Positions 33,310 to 45,400 of a stretch of DNA of 64,000 nucleotides are shown in pieces. Made by a program: the position numbers and the translations under genes. The notes beneath the pieces are model-generated. The model had not been told where the DNA came from. It saw nothing but the letters and a program-made list of their open reading frames with translations, and ran no database searches. Where the stretch lies: the NCBI RefSeq assembly GCF_910592395.1, contig NC_088310.1:16437501-16501500 (forward strand). Direction: 5' to 3'. Origin of the DNA: Lineus longissimus. Lineage: Eukaryota > Nemertea > Pilidiophora > Heteronemertea > Lineidae. Numbering within the stretch: the stretch's first letter is position 1; each line of letters opens with the position of its first letter.

Positions 33310-35600
33310 GAGGTTAGAGATGCATGTTAACAGAAAAGTGTGTAGTTGGCGAAAATAAATCCACTACCAAGAGCAGACCTGAGTGCGGTGGTGAAGAAGA
33401 GCGCGAAGAAAGCAAAATGGGGGACGATAAACCAATGTGAGAGAGGAGGGTGGTAGCAGATGTATGCAAAAGGGGAGAAGAGGCCGTTTTTATAGTTGAG
33501 AGAGTGAAGGGCAGAGTCGAAGTGGCGTGGGAGTTGGTCATCAAAAGAGAAAGGGAGGAAGAAGCAGTTGGCAGCAGAGTGTTCAATGAGGAGAAATTTA
33601 GTTCGAGTGAAGTTTGGGATGAACTAAGTGTATTGGCGATGTGGTTCAACATTGGCAATTTTGAACGTGGGAGAGAGAGAACTAGAAAGGAATGCGGGGA
33701 AATTTTATTCTGACGGACAGTAGAGGAAAAAACTTTACCGAGATACAATGGAGAAAGGGTCAACAGGAGTGTAATATCCGGGGTTTCAATACAACAGTTA
33801 TCTTCATCTTCATCCTTATAATGATCGGGTTCCTTTCGGAACGTAATCAATCATAATTACAGGTACGTGTATGTAAGAATGAGCGGGGAATTCGGGGAGA
33901 AAGAAAAGGGTGGCGGAGTTGCAGTGTTTATTACAAATGAAATCGGGAGCTAGCAGGGAGTGGGAGAGTGGTGACTGTGAGAAGGTAACTGGTAGAAATG
34001 AGTAGGCCTATATGGGTTGTGTGTCTGGTATGGAAGGGGAGGTTACAATCGGGGTAGTTTATGTGGCATCAGGATAGGGTACGAAGTATAGAAACTGGAA
34101 TCCAGAAATTTATTTCGGTGAGAAGGGGTCCAGGAAGTTATCATCAAGGGTGACATGAATGCTCACATAGCAGAAGTAGGGGGTAAGTGGGATGAAGAGG
34201 GGCACTTCTAACCGAGTGGGTAGGGAAGCTCAAGATGAAAATTCAAAACAGACCCGAAATGCAGAGGGACGTCGACATGGATTGGAAGCAGTTCTAGAGC
34301 TATGCAGTGGATTTTGTTCTAGTAGGGGAAGATGAGGGAATTGGATGGGTAGGGAAGTCAGATTGTTATATTTCAGTCAGGCCATGTTCCAGTTGAAATG
34401 GGGGCAATTAGACGGAAAAGAGAAAATTGAAGTAGGATGACTGGAACATTAGAACAGAGGCAGCATGGCAACAGTTTTTAAGGGGCATAGGAGAAGCATT
34501 GAGAGAGTAGAAGTAGAGAGAGGAGGGGCCCTGAAATGTAAGATTGGTGTGGAAATGTCATGCCAGAAAATGATCGTGAAAATAACTCTAGGGGTGACGG
34601 AGAAGAAAATAGGAATAAGGGAGTATCTGGAGGATAAGGGGGTACAGGAGTGCAGTGGGAAAGAGCACATCCAGAGCGAAAAAGGGAGGGACAAAGAAGC
34701 AGAGGTGGCGGATGGCGTATATGAGAGGAAGAGTTGTAGAAGCAAGGAGACAATGGTGGGAATATAAAAAGGCGCAGAGTTGGGTATTAGTAGATTGGGC
34801 AAAGCGTCAGGGGTGGAGTAGGGAGACGAGGACGAGGAATATAATTGAAAAGTGGCGAGGGGCCCATTGAGTTTTGGAGGGAACTAGAGGCCAGTGAAAG
34901 GGCTGAGATGGAAGCTGTACGAGCGGGGGATTACAAAAGACGGTGAGCTGAAAAAAGGAGTTTTTAAGCACTTTGAAAAAACTGGACAGGAGTGACGGGG
35001 GAGGGGATCAGGGGAGGAAGGAGAGGGACGTGAATGAGAGTCGAGGGTGTGTACAGTAGGGAGATAACAGATAGTGACATGCAGAGAGGGATTAAGAGAC
35101 TGGAGAGAGGAAAAGCAACAAGCAAAGAGAGAATTACTAATGCGTTTATGAAACATGGAGGGCAGGGGAGGTGATGGGATGAATTTTTGAGGGCATAAGG
35201 AAGGTTTGCTGGATGCCTAAGGAGTGGAATGAAGAGGAGGTTCAGATGATGCACAAAGGGGGGAGTAAATTGGGGCTGAACAATTATATTTTGTGTCTAA
35301 GGGTATTGCAGTTAGCAGCAAGATGGGGAAACTGTTCACAGGAATGATGTAGGAGAGATTGAAGGAGCATGCAGAGGTACAGACCTAGTTGGCGAGTGGC
35401 AGTCGGGTTTCAGGAAAGGAACAGTGGCTATGGATGCTGATTTTGAACACAATGATTGAAAGAGTGCAAAAGACGGGAGAAGAATCCATTGTTATTCATG
35501 TTTGTGAATTTTAAGAAAGTGTATGTTGGTGCATGTAGGAAGACAAGAGCTGAGGGAAGTCCTTGGGAGAAAAGGGATAAGGGGTAATTATCTAAATTTT
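33310..35600 (+). pseudogene. Heavily decayed non-LTR retrotransposon (endonuclease plus reverse transcriptase)
   Basis: The plus strand is strikingly purine-rich and contains, across many frameshifts, landmarks of a LINE ORF2. VTIGVVYVASG and, near 34138-34176, IIKGDMNAHIAE correspond to the apurinic endonuclease 'GDFNAH' motif. A basic helix EKWRGAH lies at about 34850. Near 35400-35420, QSGFRKG followed by MDADF and NFKKVYV corresponds to the RT motif 'Q.GFR.G.ST.D' and 'F.DF.KAYD'. No frame is intact, so it is an old copy. The long minus-strand frame at 33314-33850 is a shadow of the purine bias. Confidence 0.65.
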
Positions 35601-35756
35601 CAAAAGGAACTATTGGGTGTCCGGAGAGGTGTCCGGAGATCGCAGGGCAAACTCGGAGGCTTCCCCGCAGTGTTTTCTTATGCAAATTAGTAACGTGACT
35701 GAAAAAAATGAAACCCTACATGCACAACTGCAACATATTACCTTTCATCCTAGGCT

Positions 35757-36078
35757 TGAAAGTTGCAATGCTCTCCGCCAAGCGGTTACGGCGGAGTTGT
35801 CCAAAAACGATTATTGTTTTGTCATTATATACCTAAAACAAAAGTGCTCGTTATCTTATGAACGAAGCAAAATATCAAAGTTTTGTCTAGAACGAAAGTT
35901 GTTGCCAACCATCTGATCCATCTTCCATGAAAACTGCATGACAATGGCAATAATAATGAGTGAGTTGCGATCTACCAAGTTCACCACAATCATCCCTGAA
36001 AGTGAAAGTTGCAGTGCTCTCCGCGATCCGACAAGCGGTTACGGAGAAGTTGTCCGGAAGAGATCTTTTGTCATTTAA
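35757..36078 (+). repeat. Local direct duplication
   Basis: GAAAGTTGCAATGCTCTCCG, GCGGTTACGGCGGAGTTGTC and TTTTGTCATT at 35757-35830 recur at about 36000-36078 with small changes. Origin unknown. Confidence 0.5.
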
Positions 36079-36399
36079 TGATTTGAAGCAGGTGTAAATT
36101 ATATACATGACATGACAGCTGACCTTTTTAGGCTTTCTTGTTGATTTGGGATACATTACACAACTGTCGGGTACAGTTGCTGATGTATCCTGGCCAACGC
36201 TCGGCACTATCGACCGAGCTTTATAACAGTAACGTACGTGTGCGAGGGGAGGAGGATACGACTGACTCTGGATTTTCGAGGATGGAACTGATGCTGAGAT
36301 CTGTACATTGATGTGTTTGGGAAACCTTGTTAAAGTCACATTGGCCGGTGCAGTGCTCAGGAAACATTGAAGCCGATTCACCTGGTTTTTGAGACAGCC

Positions 36400-37100
36400 A
36401 TGCAACATATGATGTCAGTCGGGCACATTCTGCTACTAATAATTTTAACGTCGTCGGCGGGTTCGTGGTATTGGAGACTACCTACCAATCGTTAGGCGCA
36501 CTGATGATAATAGGGAAACATGGTGTTCGTGGTATTAGAGACTGCCTGCAACTGTTGGTGTAAAGGTCGTCGCCTGATATCCAGAAAAGCTCGGAGCTGG
36601 TGCCCGTGGCGTTTGGCTGGAACTGATGGTGTTAACGTTTTTGGGTACAATGATGGTTTTTGGGAAACCTTGAAACTGACAACAAGCTCATGAGTATACT
36701 CATCCTGGCACCAGTTGTTTTCCATATACTCCGCCTGTCGGTATTTCAAACGACGACTAAAAAAGCCTGATCTCAGGATGATGGGTAAGCTTACTTTGAA
36801 TGCTATGGTGATTGAGATACTTGAAACGGGTTGTCTTTTGGATACACTAGATAAACTACATTGAAATTGGGATTAACAGGGCAGACTCATTAAAGGTATA
36901 AACGTGTTTGGGACACTTTGAATGTTGGTATTTAAAATTAATTTCCTTGAAGGCTGGTGATATTCGAGACTATAAATGAAACGGGATGACTTAAACAGCG
37001 TTTAGGTCTCCTTGAAACAGATGGCGTTCGGGCAGCAGGCAACCTGGTAGTGTAAAATCGCCGCGCAAACGATAATTGCGATCATTCGCGTTTCGAGGAT
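36400..37100. repeat. Degenerate tandem repeat, weak
   Basis: Phrases such as GTGGTATT(A/G)GAGACT, GGAAACCTTGAAACTG, TACTTGAAACGGGT and CCTTGAAACAGATGGCG recur every 50-150 bp. It looks like an old, decayed tandem repeat. No gene recognised. Confidence 0.35.
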
Positions 37101-37529
37101 GACCTAAGTTTTGTCAATTCGATTACCATCTATGAAATGTGTAAGTATGAGGCATCGTTGATCAACCAGGAGCACCAGTAGCCTAGTATGCAGGAATGAT
37201 ATTGTGAAGCAATGTTCGTTTACACTCCGGACGCAGAGGACCGGCCTCGTCCCGCCAAGGACGCCCATCATGATGACGAAATGGATGGCCGAGTGCAATA
37301 ACTCCCTCGTCTTGACCCTCAATGTATTGACATTGCTTAGCTTCCAGATAACGAGCGGAGGCTACGGCATCTTGACCCGCATTGTTTTGATCGCTAAATC
37401 ACTCGTCTTGACCCGCAATGTTTTGAGATCGCTAAATCACTCACCCAGTCGAGCTTGATGGTAGTGACGCAAACGCATGCACGAACTCGATAGTGGTGAC
37501 GCAAACGCAGAGAGCCAGGATGAGGCTAC

Positions 37530-38335
37530 GGATATGGCTGGCGCGAGTGGACAGAATTCAGAATTATGCCACGGTATAAATCCGAATTGTGGTGCACCAT
37601 AAATCGACCAATCAAAACCTCGGATCTCGTGAATTATGCCGCGGCATAAATAGGAATTGTGGACGGATATGGCTGGCGGGAGTGGACAAATATCTGAATT
37701 AAGGGTCGGGATAAATCAGATTTATACCACGACTATATTCATAATAGTAGACAGCCAATCAGAACCCCGCATTTCATGAATTATGGTGACCATTAAATCT
37801 GAATTATACCACGACATAAATGAATCAACCCACGACTATAATCGTTTTAGACCCACGACTATATTCGTAATAGCAGACAGCCAATCAGAGAGCCGAATTT
37901 ATGGACGGAAGTGCGATTTATGGACGCCGGAAGTGCGATATATGGACGCCGGAAGTGCTATTTATGGACGCCGGATGTTAGAGATCCGATGTTTTGATTG
38001 GTTGATTTATGGTGCACCACAATTCTGATTTACTTCCGTCCTCCATAAATGACACTTCCGTCCACAATTCCTATTTATGCCGCGGCATAATTCACGAAAT
38101 CCGAGGTTTTGATTGGTCGATTTATGGTGCACCACAATTCCTATTTATGCCGTGGCATAATTCTGAATTCTGTCCACTCGCGCCAGCCATAGACGGACGC
38201 ATAATTCTGAATTCTGCCGCGGCATAATTCACGAGATCCGAGGTTTTGATTGGTTGATTTATGGTGCACCACAATTATTCCGATTTATGCCGTGGCATAA
38301 TTCTGAATTCTGTCCACTCGCGCCAGCCATACGGA
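37530..38335. repeat. Complex inverted and tandem repeat (GCCGCGGCATAA type)
   Basis: The left side carries GAATTATGCC(A/G)CGG, GTGGTGCACCATAAATC, CCAATCAAAACCTCGGAT and GAATTATGCCGCGGCATAA. The right side carries the same blocks reversed, twice, ending CTGTCCACTCGCGCCAGCCA, the inverse of TGGCTGGCGCGAGTGGACAG at 37537-37556. Between them are short tandem copies of TTTATGGACGCCGGAAGTGC. The whole region can fold into a large hairpin. Confidence 0.65.
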
Positions 38336-38400
38336 GGCAATGGGTGATATGAATATTAAAAGACTACTTCAGTTTTGTACCAAAAAGGCCTAGTGTAAAT

Positions 38401-38599
38401 GTGACCCACCACGGCAAAATGAGTCGCATGTCGAACAGAAGATGAGCCTAAAATGACACCAGGACATAATAGAAGAAACTGATATACTCAGATTTCACAA
38501 AAGGCAGACAATAGTGAAATGAACAACCAGTCCGTCTCAACCTGTCTCAACCTGTCAAGCTCGGAGCGACATGCGACTCATCTTGCCATGGCGGGTCAC
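38401..38599. mobile_element. Foldback MITE, family F, TSD AAAT
   Basis: Starts GTGACCCACCACGGCAAAAT and ends with its inverse near GCCATGGCGGGTCAC; AAAT on both sides (38397-38400, 38600-38603). Two further copies lie at 44291 and 59064. Confidence 0.75.
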
Positions 38600-38940
38600 A
38601 AATGCACATGGAGATTTAGATAAAAGCATTTGCTAGTCTCTATTCATATCACCCACTACTATCTACTGCTGGAACTTCAGTAGGCCGATGCCACTCCTTC
38701 GAGTTAGGAAACCCGGATGAGTAGCCCACCATTCACTACAAGGGTCAAGCCAAGGTCTAAATTACAATTTGTACTACATATTGTAGGCCTATATGCTAGT
38801 AGGACTTGTAAGTTATTTAACGGCCTTTATTTAATAAATGTTCCCTACGCCGGGGGATTCTACTTTCTTCCCGCTGGTCTATACAAATAGTTGCTGAACT
38901 GATTAAGATTATCAATGTCGGCGTTCCTCCCATCCCTCAA

Positions 38941-39060
38941 GTTCAAGCACAGGCACTTGTAAATAAAAGCACACACCCACTGACAACACACGCAAAATAT
39001 TTCCTTTACGTGTTTTGTCAGTGGAGGTGTGCTGCTATTTACAAGTGCCTGTGGTTCAAG
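38941..39060. repeat. Near-perfect foldback, 120 bp
   Basis: TTCAAGCACAGGCACTTGTA at the left pairs with TACAAGTGCCTGTGGTTCAA at the right, and ACACCCACTGACA with TGTCAGTGGAGGTGT. Short loop. Lies about 360 bp upstream of the retinol dehydrogenase start codon. Confidence 0.7.
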
Positions 39061-39423
39061 GCTCATTCACAATAACTACTGTGGTTAGATTGCCACGTGC
39101 TGCTCGTCTATTTCTAGGATTATCTTGTTTATTTCCGCACACGTGACCACCTGCCTGGAATCGCAGATCAAACCATTCTCAGTCGGTTGAGTTGGGCACG
39201 AAAGTTCTTTTAAACTTCTGGAGATCTGCACAAGACGGCACCTACACCGATTTGCCTATTCATCATAGAACCTTACGTTCTCTATTCACGAGTTTTCTAG
39301 GGATTGTTGTAATATTTGTGTGCGTAGATTATCGTGTTTTTTTACTTTCTCCTTTGAGAAACCCCTACATAATTATGGACTTTCCCCGACACTGGCCAAG
39401 CACGAGCTGAGGTCAGTTTCAAA

Positions 39424-42400
39424 ATGGAGCTGGTCGTAGGTGGTGTTGGACTTGCGGTCTGTGGGATTATCGTACTCCTTGGATTATTAAAGTAAGTGTC
39501 TCCGGTATTAATCTGTTTTTGATAACATCCGGAACATCCTATTAGTGAGACCCCTTTTTCACCTGTTCAGGCTGATTTTCAGTAGTTTAGGCTGACCTAT
39601 GCACTCCAAGCTTAGAATAATTGTATCGCCTTACCTTACAACATACTAAAATGCACTGACACTTCTGTACTTTCTGAAGTCTTTCAAAGCTCCAAGGTAC
39701 AACTCGCTGCCAAAAGAGAGAAAAGACGAACTAAATGAATGAAAGACTTCAGAAAGTACAGTTTTAGTATGTGTGTTGTAAGGTAAGGTGATACAATTAT
39801 AGACACGCACCAACCCCGTACCATTACAGCCCATTTTGTTGGTCCATTTTGTGGGGTACTGGGAGCTTAGCAAAAGAAAGCTTGTCATCCGGCTCAAAAG
39901 CAGTCCACATATGACATGCCCCAAACTTGCAGTCAAATCTTACTTCGCCACAGGATTTTATGCCCTCTTTGGTCTAAACTCCCCTTACCCTTTACAGATC
40001 CTAGCCTTACCTTATCTCAATCTGATTGCTTGATCAACCTTGCTATATATTATTTTACCTTAAATGTATGTATATGATTGATGGAATAGCTTACAGGTTG
40101 TTGTAGAAACTGTCCATTACATTTGTATCATTGTATTGCGTAAATTTAAAAACCATATTCTGAGAGAACAGCTCTTGGCTAAACTTTAGAATTACCAATC
40201 GGATGTTCCTCCGCACTAAATAAGTTGTGAATCGGTAAAGGGTTAGGGTAAGGGTTAGGGTTACTTATTCATTATTCGGTATTCATTCGCGCCTTAGACC
40301 TATACTTCTGATCGGGAATTCTAAAGTCGTTCCCAGCTCTTTCTGGGAAATTTCTGCAGTTGACCCCCTGAAATTTAATGAAATTTAGCATGAATGTTTG
40401 TATTGGTGTGCCAAACGGAAAACCCCAAAATTTCAGCCCATTATAATACTCCTTACCCTGATCTGTTTGCAAAGCTAAAATGTCAGGGTTCACAGTATGG
40501 CCTTTCTGAATTTGTTTATAGCAGCCAGCTGCGTTGGCATGCCTGAAAAGCACATTCTTGCATGCAATTGCCCTCCTATTGCTGTGGACAGTTTTATCAA
40601 ATGGGAGGCATTCACTGGCATTTCCAAAACTCATGCTATGGTCTCTAAGTAAGGCTAATTTGGAAATGCCAGCACAATATACAGTTTTGACTGACAGACC
40701 ATTTATTATGATGTGCCATGGTCAGGGTTGGACTCCTTGCATGTGACTATGTCCCTCCACAAGCCCCATTTAGGTACACCACGGGATGCATCTCGGAACA
40801 ACGAGTTCCCCAAGCTAGTTGTCAGTGACTCTCTCACACATCATGAGACACCATGCACGGTCCTTTGTCAAAGGGGTCAGGATGGGCCAAATTGAGGTGT
40901 TGAATTGACAGGATTTATCTGACAGATCACTTTGATTGATTGATTGATTGTCAATCAAAATATTTGGTTTTGGTAACTGAAAACACTATTTGAATTTGTG
41001 CATGCGGTATGTCTCGTATAACATGAGTATAAATAGGATATTTGTGTGGAAAGTTTAGCTGTTTGGGGACATGAATGAATGACAACAAACTTTTCATGAG
41101 TCACATTTGCTTTTTGGCTGTGTCAGCCTTTATTCAAGTGAATGTGTTCTGAGATAGTTGCGCCTAAAATGAATGTAATAACGCACCATTCTGTGTTACA
41201 AACTAAATTTTCCCACCAGTGGCACTTGAGCACCTTGCTCGAGCTGACATTCTAACCCATGGTATTCTTTGTTAAGTTACAATGAAACTGGCGAAAAGAC
41301 ATCCTGAACTTCAGGGTCTTACTCCCTGGGTAAGATGCAAAAACCTTGATGGTCAAGATGATGCAAAAAGCGCTCCAGCTATTCAACCTACCAATAAATA
41401 TAATGGTGTCTTATGAGGTACACTTTGATAGGTTTATACTAGGCACAAAATATGCCTTAGATGTAACGGTATATACTAAATAAAAGTTACGTGTAAGATA
41501 GATATCTGTCAATCAAATTGTCATTTCTTTGGTGCAACTTTCCAGGCAAAAGAGTCCTGTTCAAGTGCGCCCTCCCATCTGTACTTTCTGGTACTTTCTG
41601 TAAAGTATTTCAGCACAACCATGATACATTCCAGTGCATGATTCTGTCTATGTGCTGACTTATAATGTCAGTTTTGCCTTCGTAAAATACAGCCTTTTTT
41701 CTGAACGTTGTGGAAAAATTAAAAAAGTTATGAATGCAAACGTGAAACTGAACTTGAAAGTACTTAAGTGGATACTAGTATGTTTTTTCTCATGAATGAA
41801 CAAAATTCTATTGAACAAAAACTTTTTCAAGTGGAAGGCTGGTTGAACTGATCATGCATTTCATTCTCCGTCGGGAGACCAGTTACATGTGGTGCCTTTC
41901 AGGAGGGGGTTTTACTGTCACTGGCGAGATCTTTTTTATACCTTTTACGATCAATTATACCATGTTCGTAGTGTGGACGAGCCTGTGTGAACTGTGAGTT
42001 TATAGCACTCAATAAAAGAGCAGTTGGCAAGAGGTCGATGCTTGTAAACAGAATGAGCCTAAATAATAGAAGACTTACTAACACTCATCGTTCTGAAGTG
42101 ATGGATGAAGTGAAGTAGCACTGCACTATAAAAAGGACTGCCAGGTTTTAGTGTGGAAGTGTGCCCCATTGATTTGTAATCCAAATTACAGTCAATAATC
42201 TACATGACTTAGTGCACTCACCAATGATTTTGTTATTCTAATAAAGTTACCATTTTAGTGAGTTGATTTGTTACAGCAGCATCCATCATCCATCATCCAT
42301 CATCCATACCACCATCTGCACTTTTGGCTGTAACATTGGCCCGTTTCTATCTAAAACTTTTGGGGCTCTTGGCTTGAAACTTTGTATACAAGTACCACCA

Positions 42401-45400
42401 ATCGACTCCTGGGACCCAATTTCAGGCCCCCTAGAATTAAACCTGATCCAGATTATCTCCAATTTTTTGTCATGGGTAACGGTACAATTGTGCAACAGCT
42501 AATAAGAACACAATAATAATCAGGTTAATTCATAAGTAAATCGTTTCACTGCCCCTCCTTCTCCCCAGTCCTGCCTATCAGATTGGACAGCGTCCTTCTT
42601 ATGAGACTGCTTGGCAACATTAAAGGGACTCTACAGGCTGCAGCTAGGCAGGCAAGATAAAGTTATAATCAGAAGTCGTCAATCTCTCCCATCTCTCAGT
42701 TATTGGAAACTAATCACACTTGTACAAGGGATATATTTAGTGGTGAATCAAAATGGCCTTGTGCCCTTATGTGCATATATGTCACCAAAAGATGGCCAAT
42801 TTAACCCCCCTGCTTCTGCCTATAGTCCCCCTTTAAAATGTCGTGACGTGAAAATTGATGTTTACTGTTGATCATTCCTTCATGAAACTTGTGGGTAATC
42901 ACATCACTTCTATTCTTCTTTCCAGGAATCATATGAATGGAGGAGTTTGTCGCATAACGAAAAGACTTGATGGGAAAACAGTTGTCATCACTGGAGCTAA
43001 CACAGGAATAGGGAAAGAAACGGCAAGAGATCTTATCAAGCGAGGTATAGTCTCATTTCCTTTAAGAACCCATTTGACGAAAAAAATGAACTTTTTCAAG
43101 TAACATGCTGTTACAAAAACTGCCCCGCTACTTCATTCAACTTTTGCAATACCCTTGGCCTGGGATCAACACAGGGTGACCCTGGAGTTTGGGAATACAG
43201 TAGAACCTCTCTATTAAGGGCACCCTCGGGATTCACAAGTGCTGTCCTTAATAGAGAGGTGTCCTGATTAGAGAGGTCAAATTGAATGAAAACAACCAAT
43301 TTGGGACCAATCCTAATGTCCTTAATAGAGAGGTTGTCCTTAATAGAGAGGTGTCCGGTAAGGGAGGTTTTACTGTATACTAATTCTTAAGTTGGCTTTT
43401 TCTGTCATTCGATCCACTATTTCAGATGTATCTTGGGATGGAGCTGAGACTGACAGGTTGCATTTGTCAGAGGAGATTAAAAATAAAACTTACGAATTGA
43501 AGCATTTTTCATTTGGGTTTCAATAATGCCCCATCCCAACAATATCAGGCCATTTCACTCGATACATACTCATGCGTAAGGAGAAGTCATGTGTTGTAGT
43601 AGGCCCTGTGAGAGGATGATGATACACCTATGAATGACTAATGTTTATGGACTGCTACTGGCCATGACTTATATTTACAGCGGGTACATTTTTCATGCAC
43701 ATTGGTCAGTTAAAAGGCTCCCTGAATACATTTCACATATGATTACGAGTGTGATTATATGATTGCTAATATATATACTGCTCAGTTTGCCATTGGGCAT
43801 GAGAGTGATTGATAGTTTGGTGATATTTAGCTCCAATCAAATTACTATTTCCCTATTTCCTCATCAACGACCCTCAAATAGCCTGTACGGTGTGTATAAC
43901 CATGCTTTCAGTGCATCCGTTGTGGCGCCAATGATCATGCCTTTATGACTTTCTGGCTGCTGTTTTGTGGTTGGTTGTATGACTTATTTAGCAATTGTCA
44001 TTAAAAATTCACCATCCGACTGATTGAGCAATCATCGTAAAAAAGTCACTGGTCGATTACCCGAAGGTTGATTTATGAATGAATATGGTACAAATTTGCA
44101 ATTGAGACTGTTGATGGTCAGGTCTTGATTGACTAAAGTACAAAATGAATTGAGCATAAAATACTGTGTTTCTACTATAGATAATCCTTAAAGGTGACCT
44201 GAAACGCTTTTATTTAAATTTTAACTTGGGGTATAAATAATAGGCAGAACTGTGAAAACCGCTTAAAAATCAAACTATAGCAGTATATATGGGACCTGTC
44301 ACCGCAAAACCAGGCGCATGTCGCTCTGAGCTTGGCAGGTTGAGCAAACTCTTTGTTCGTTTCTCTATTGACTGCCTTTTGTGAAATATGAGCTCATCAA
44401 TTTCTTTCATTATCTCCTGGTGTCATTTAGGCTCATCTTCTGCGCGACATGCGCCTGGTTTTGCTGTGACGGGTGACATATATGTAATTCAAATATTCCA
44501 GGTGGTGCAGGAAGAAAAATTTGATGATACATTGTGCTGTACTGAAATAATGTTTCATGCTTATATTTTAATTACCTTGTCACAGGTATGAGCTTTTAGT
44601 GATCATGTTAATGTCCAATTTTGAAATATCTGCATGAAACTATAAAAAACATTATTTCAGTACATCACAATGTACATTATCAGTTTGTTCTTCCTGCACC
44701 ACCGGGAATATTCTGCCATAACTTGAAGATGGGTAGTTCGATATTTATGCGGTTTTCACCACTGTGTTTGTTATCTTCTGCCCTATTATTTTTTCCAAAG
44801 TTAAAAAGTGTTGCAGGTGACCTTTAATTGAGTCTATTCCATACAAGCTTTTAACAGTCAAAGAGCTCTTTTTCCCCAGTTAACCTCTGACTGCATTAAA
44901 GCTAAGCCATATCCTTTACAGATTCAGAAGTTTAAAAACAATTGACATTCCCTTTCTTTTGATTGTTGAGAATCTTGGATGAAAGAGCTGACTCTTCTCA
45001 CTACAAGTACAATAATATAAATCGATGGTGAAAACTTATTTATAAAAAAGATGACAATAAGGTATGAAATGACATGCAGTTGTGTGGGTAATCGGCCCAG
45101 CATGAATAATCATGCAGAATATCATGATTTGTATTTTAAATCAAGGGAGCCAAGTTTCAACAATAATTTCATTGAAGGTTGAGGGTTATAATAGTTGATT
45201 ATGGCTGTGTTGTTTTCATTCACATTTCATTTTCATGTATTGGATTGCCAAAATCGAGGCCTACTCATGCTTATGAGTTGTATTGTTTGTAGTAAGGGGA
45301 CATGGGCCTTTGCTTGACTGCCCACTGTGCTGTGAATGTTTTCTTTCTGGAAGAATCGGTAAATAAGCAGCTTTGTGTTGGCTTCTAGGCCTAATGGTAC

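Noticed and set aside
33314-33850. Minus-strand frame of 178 codons
   Set aside because: Ser/Leu-rich shadow of a purine-rich decayed LINE on the other strand.
35887-36408. Minus-strand frame of 173 codons
   Set aside because: No recognised domain, overlaps a local duplication, and composition is like the surrounding intergenic DNA.
40238-40262. TTAGGG tract as a chromosome end
   Set aside because: Only about four repeats inside an intron; no array or assembly end.
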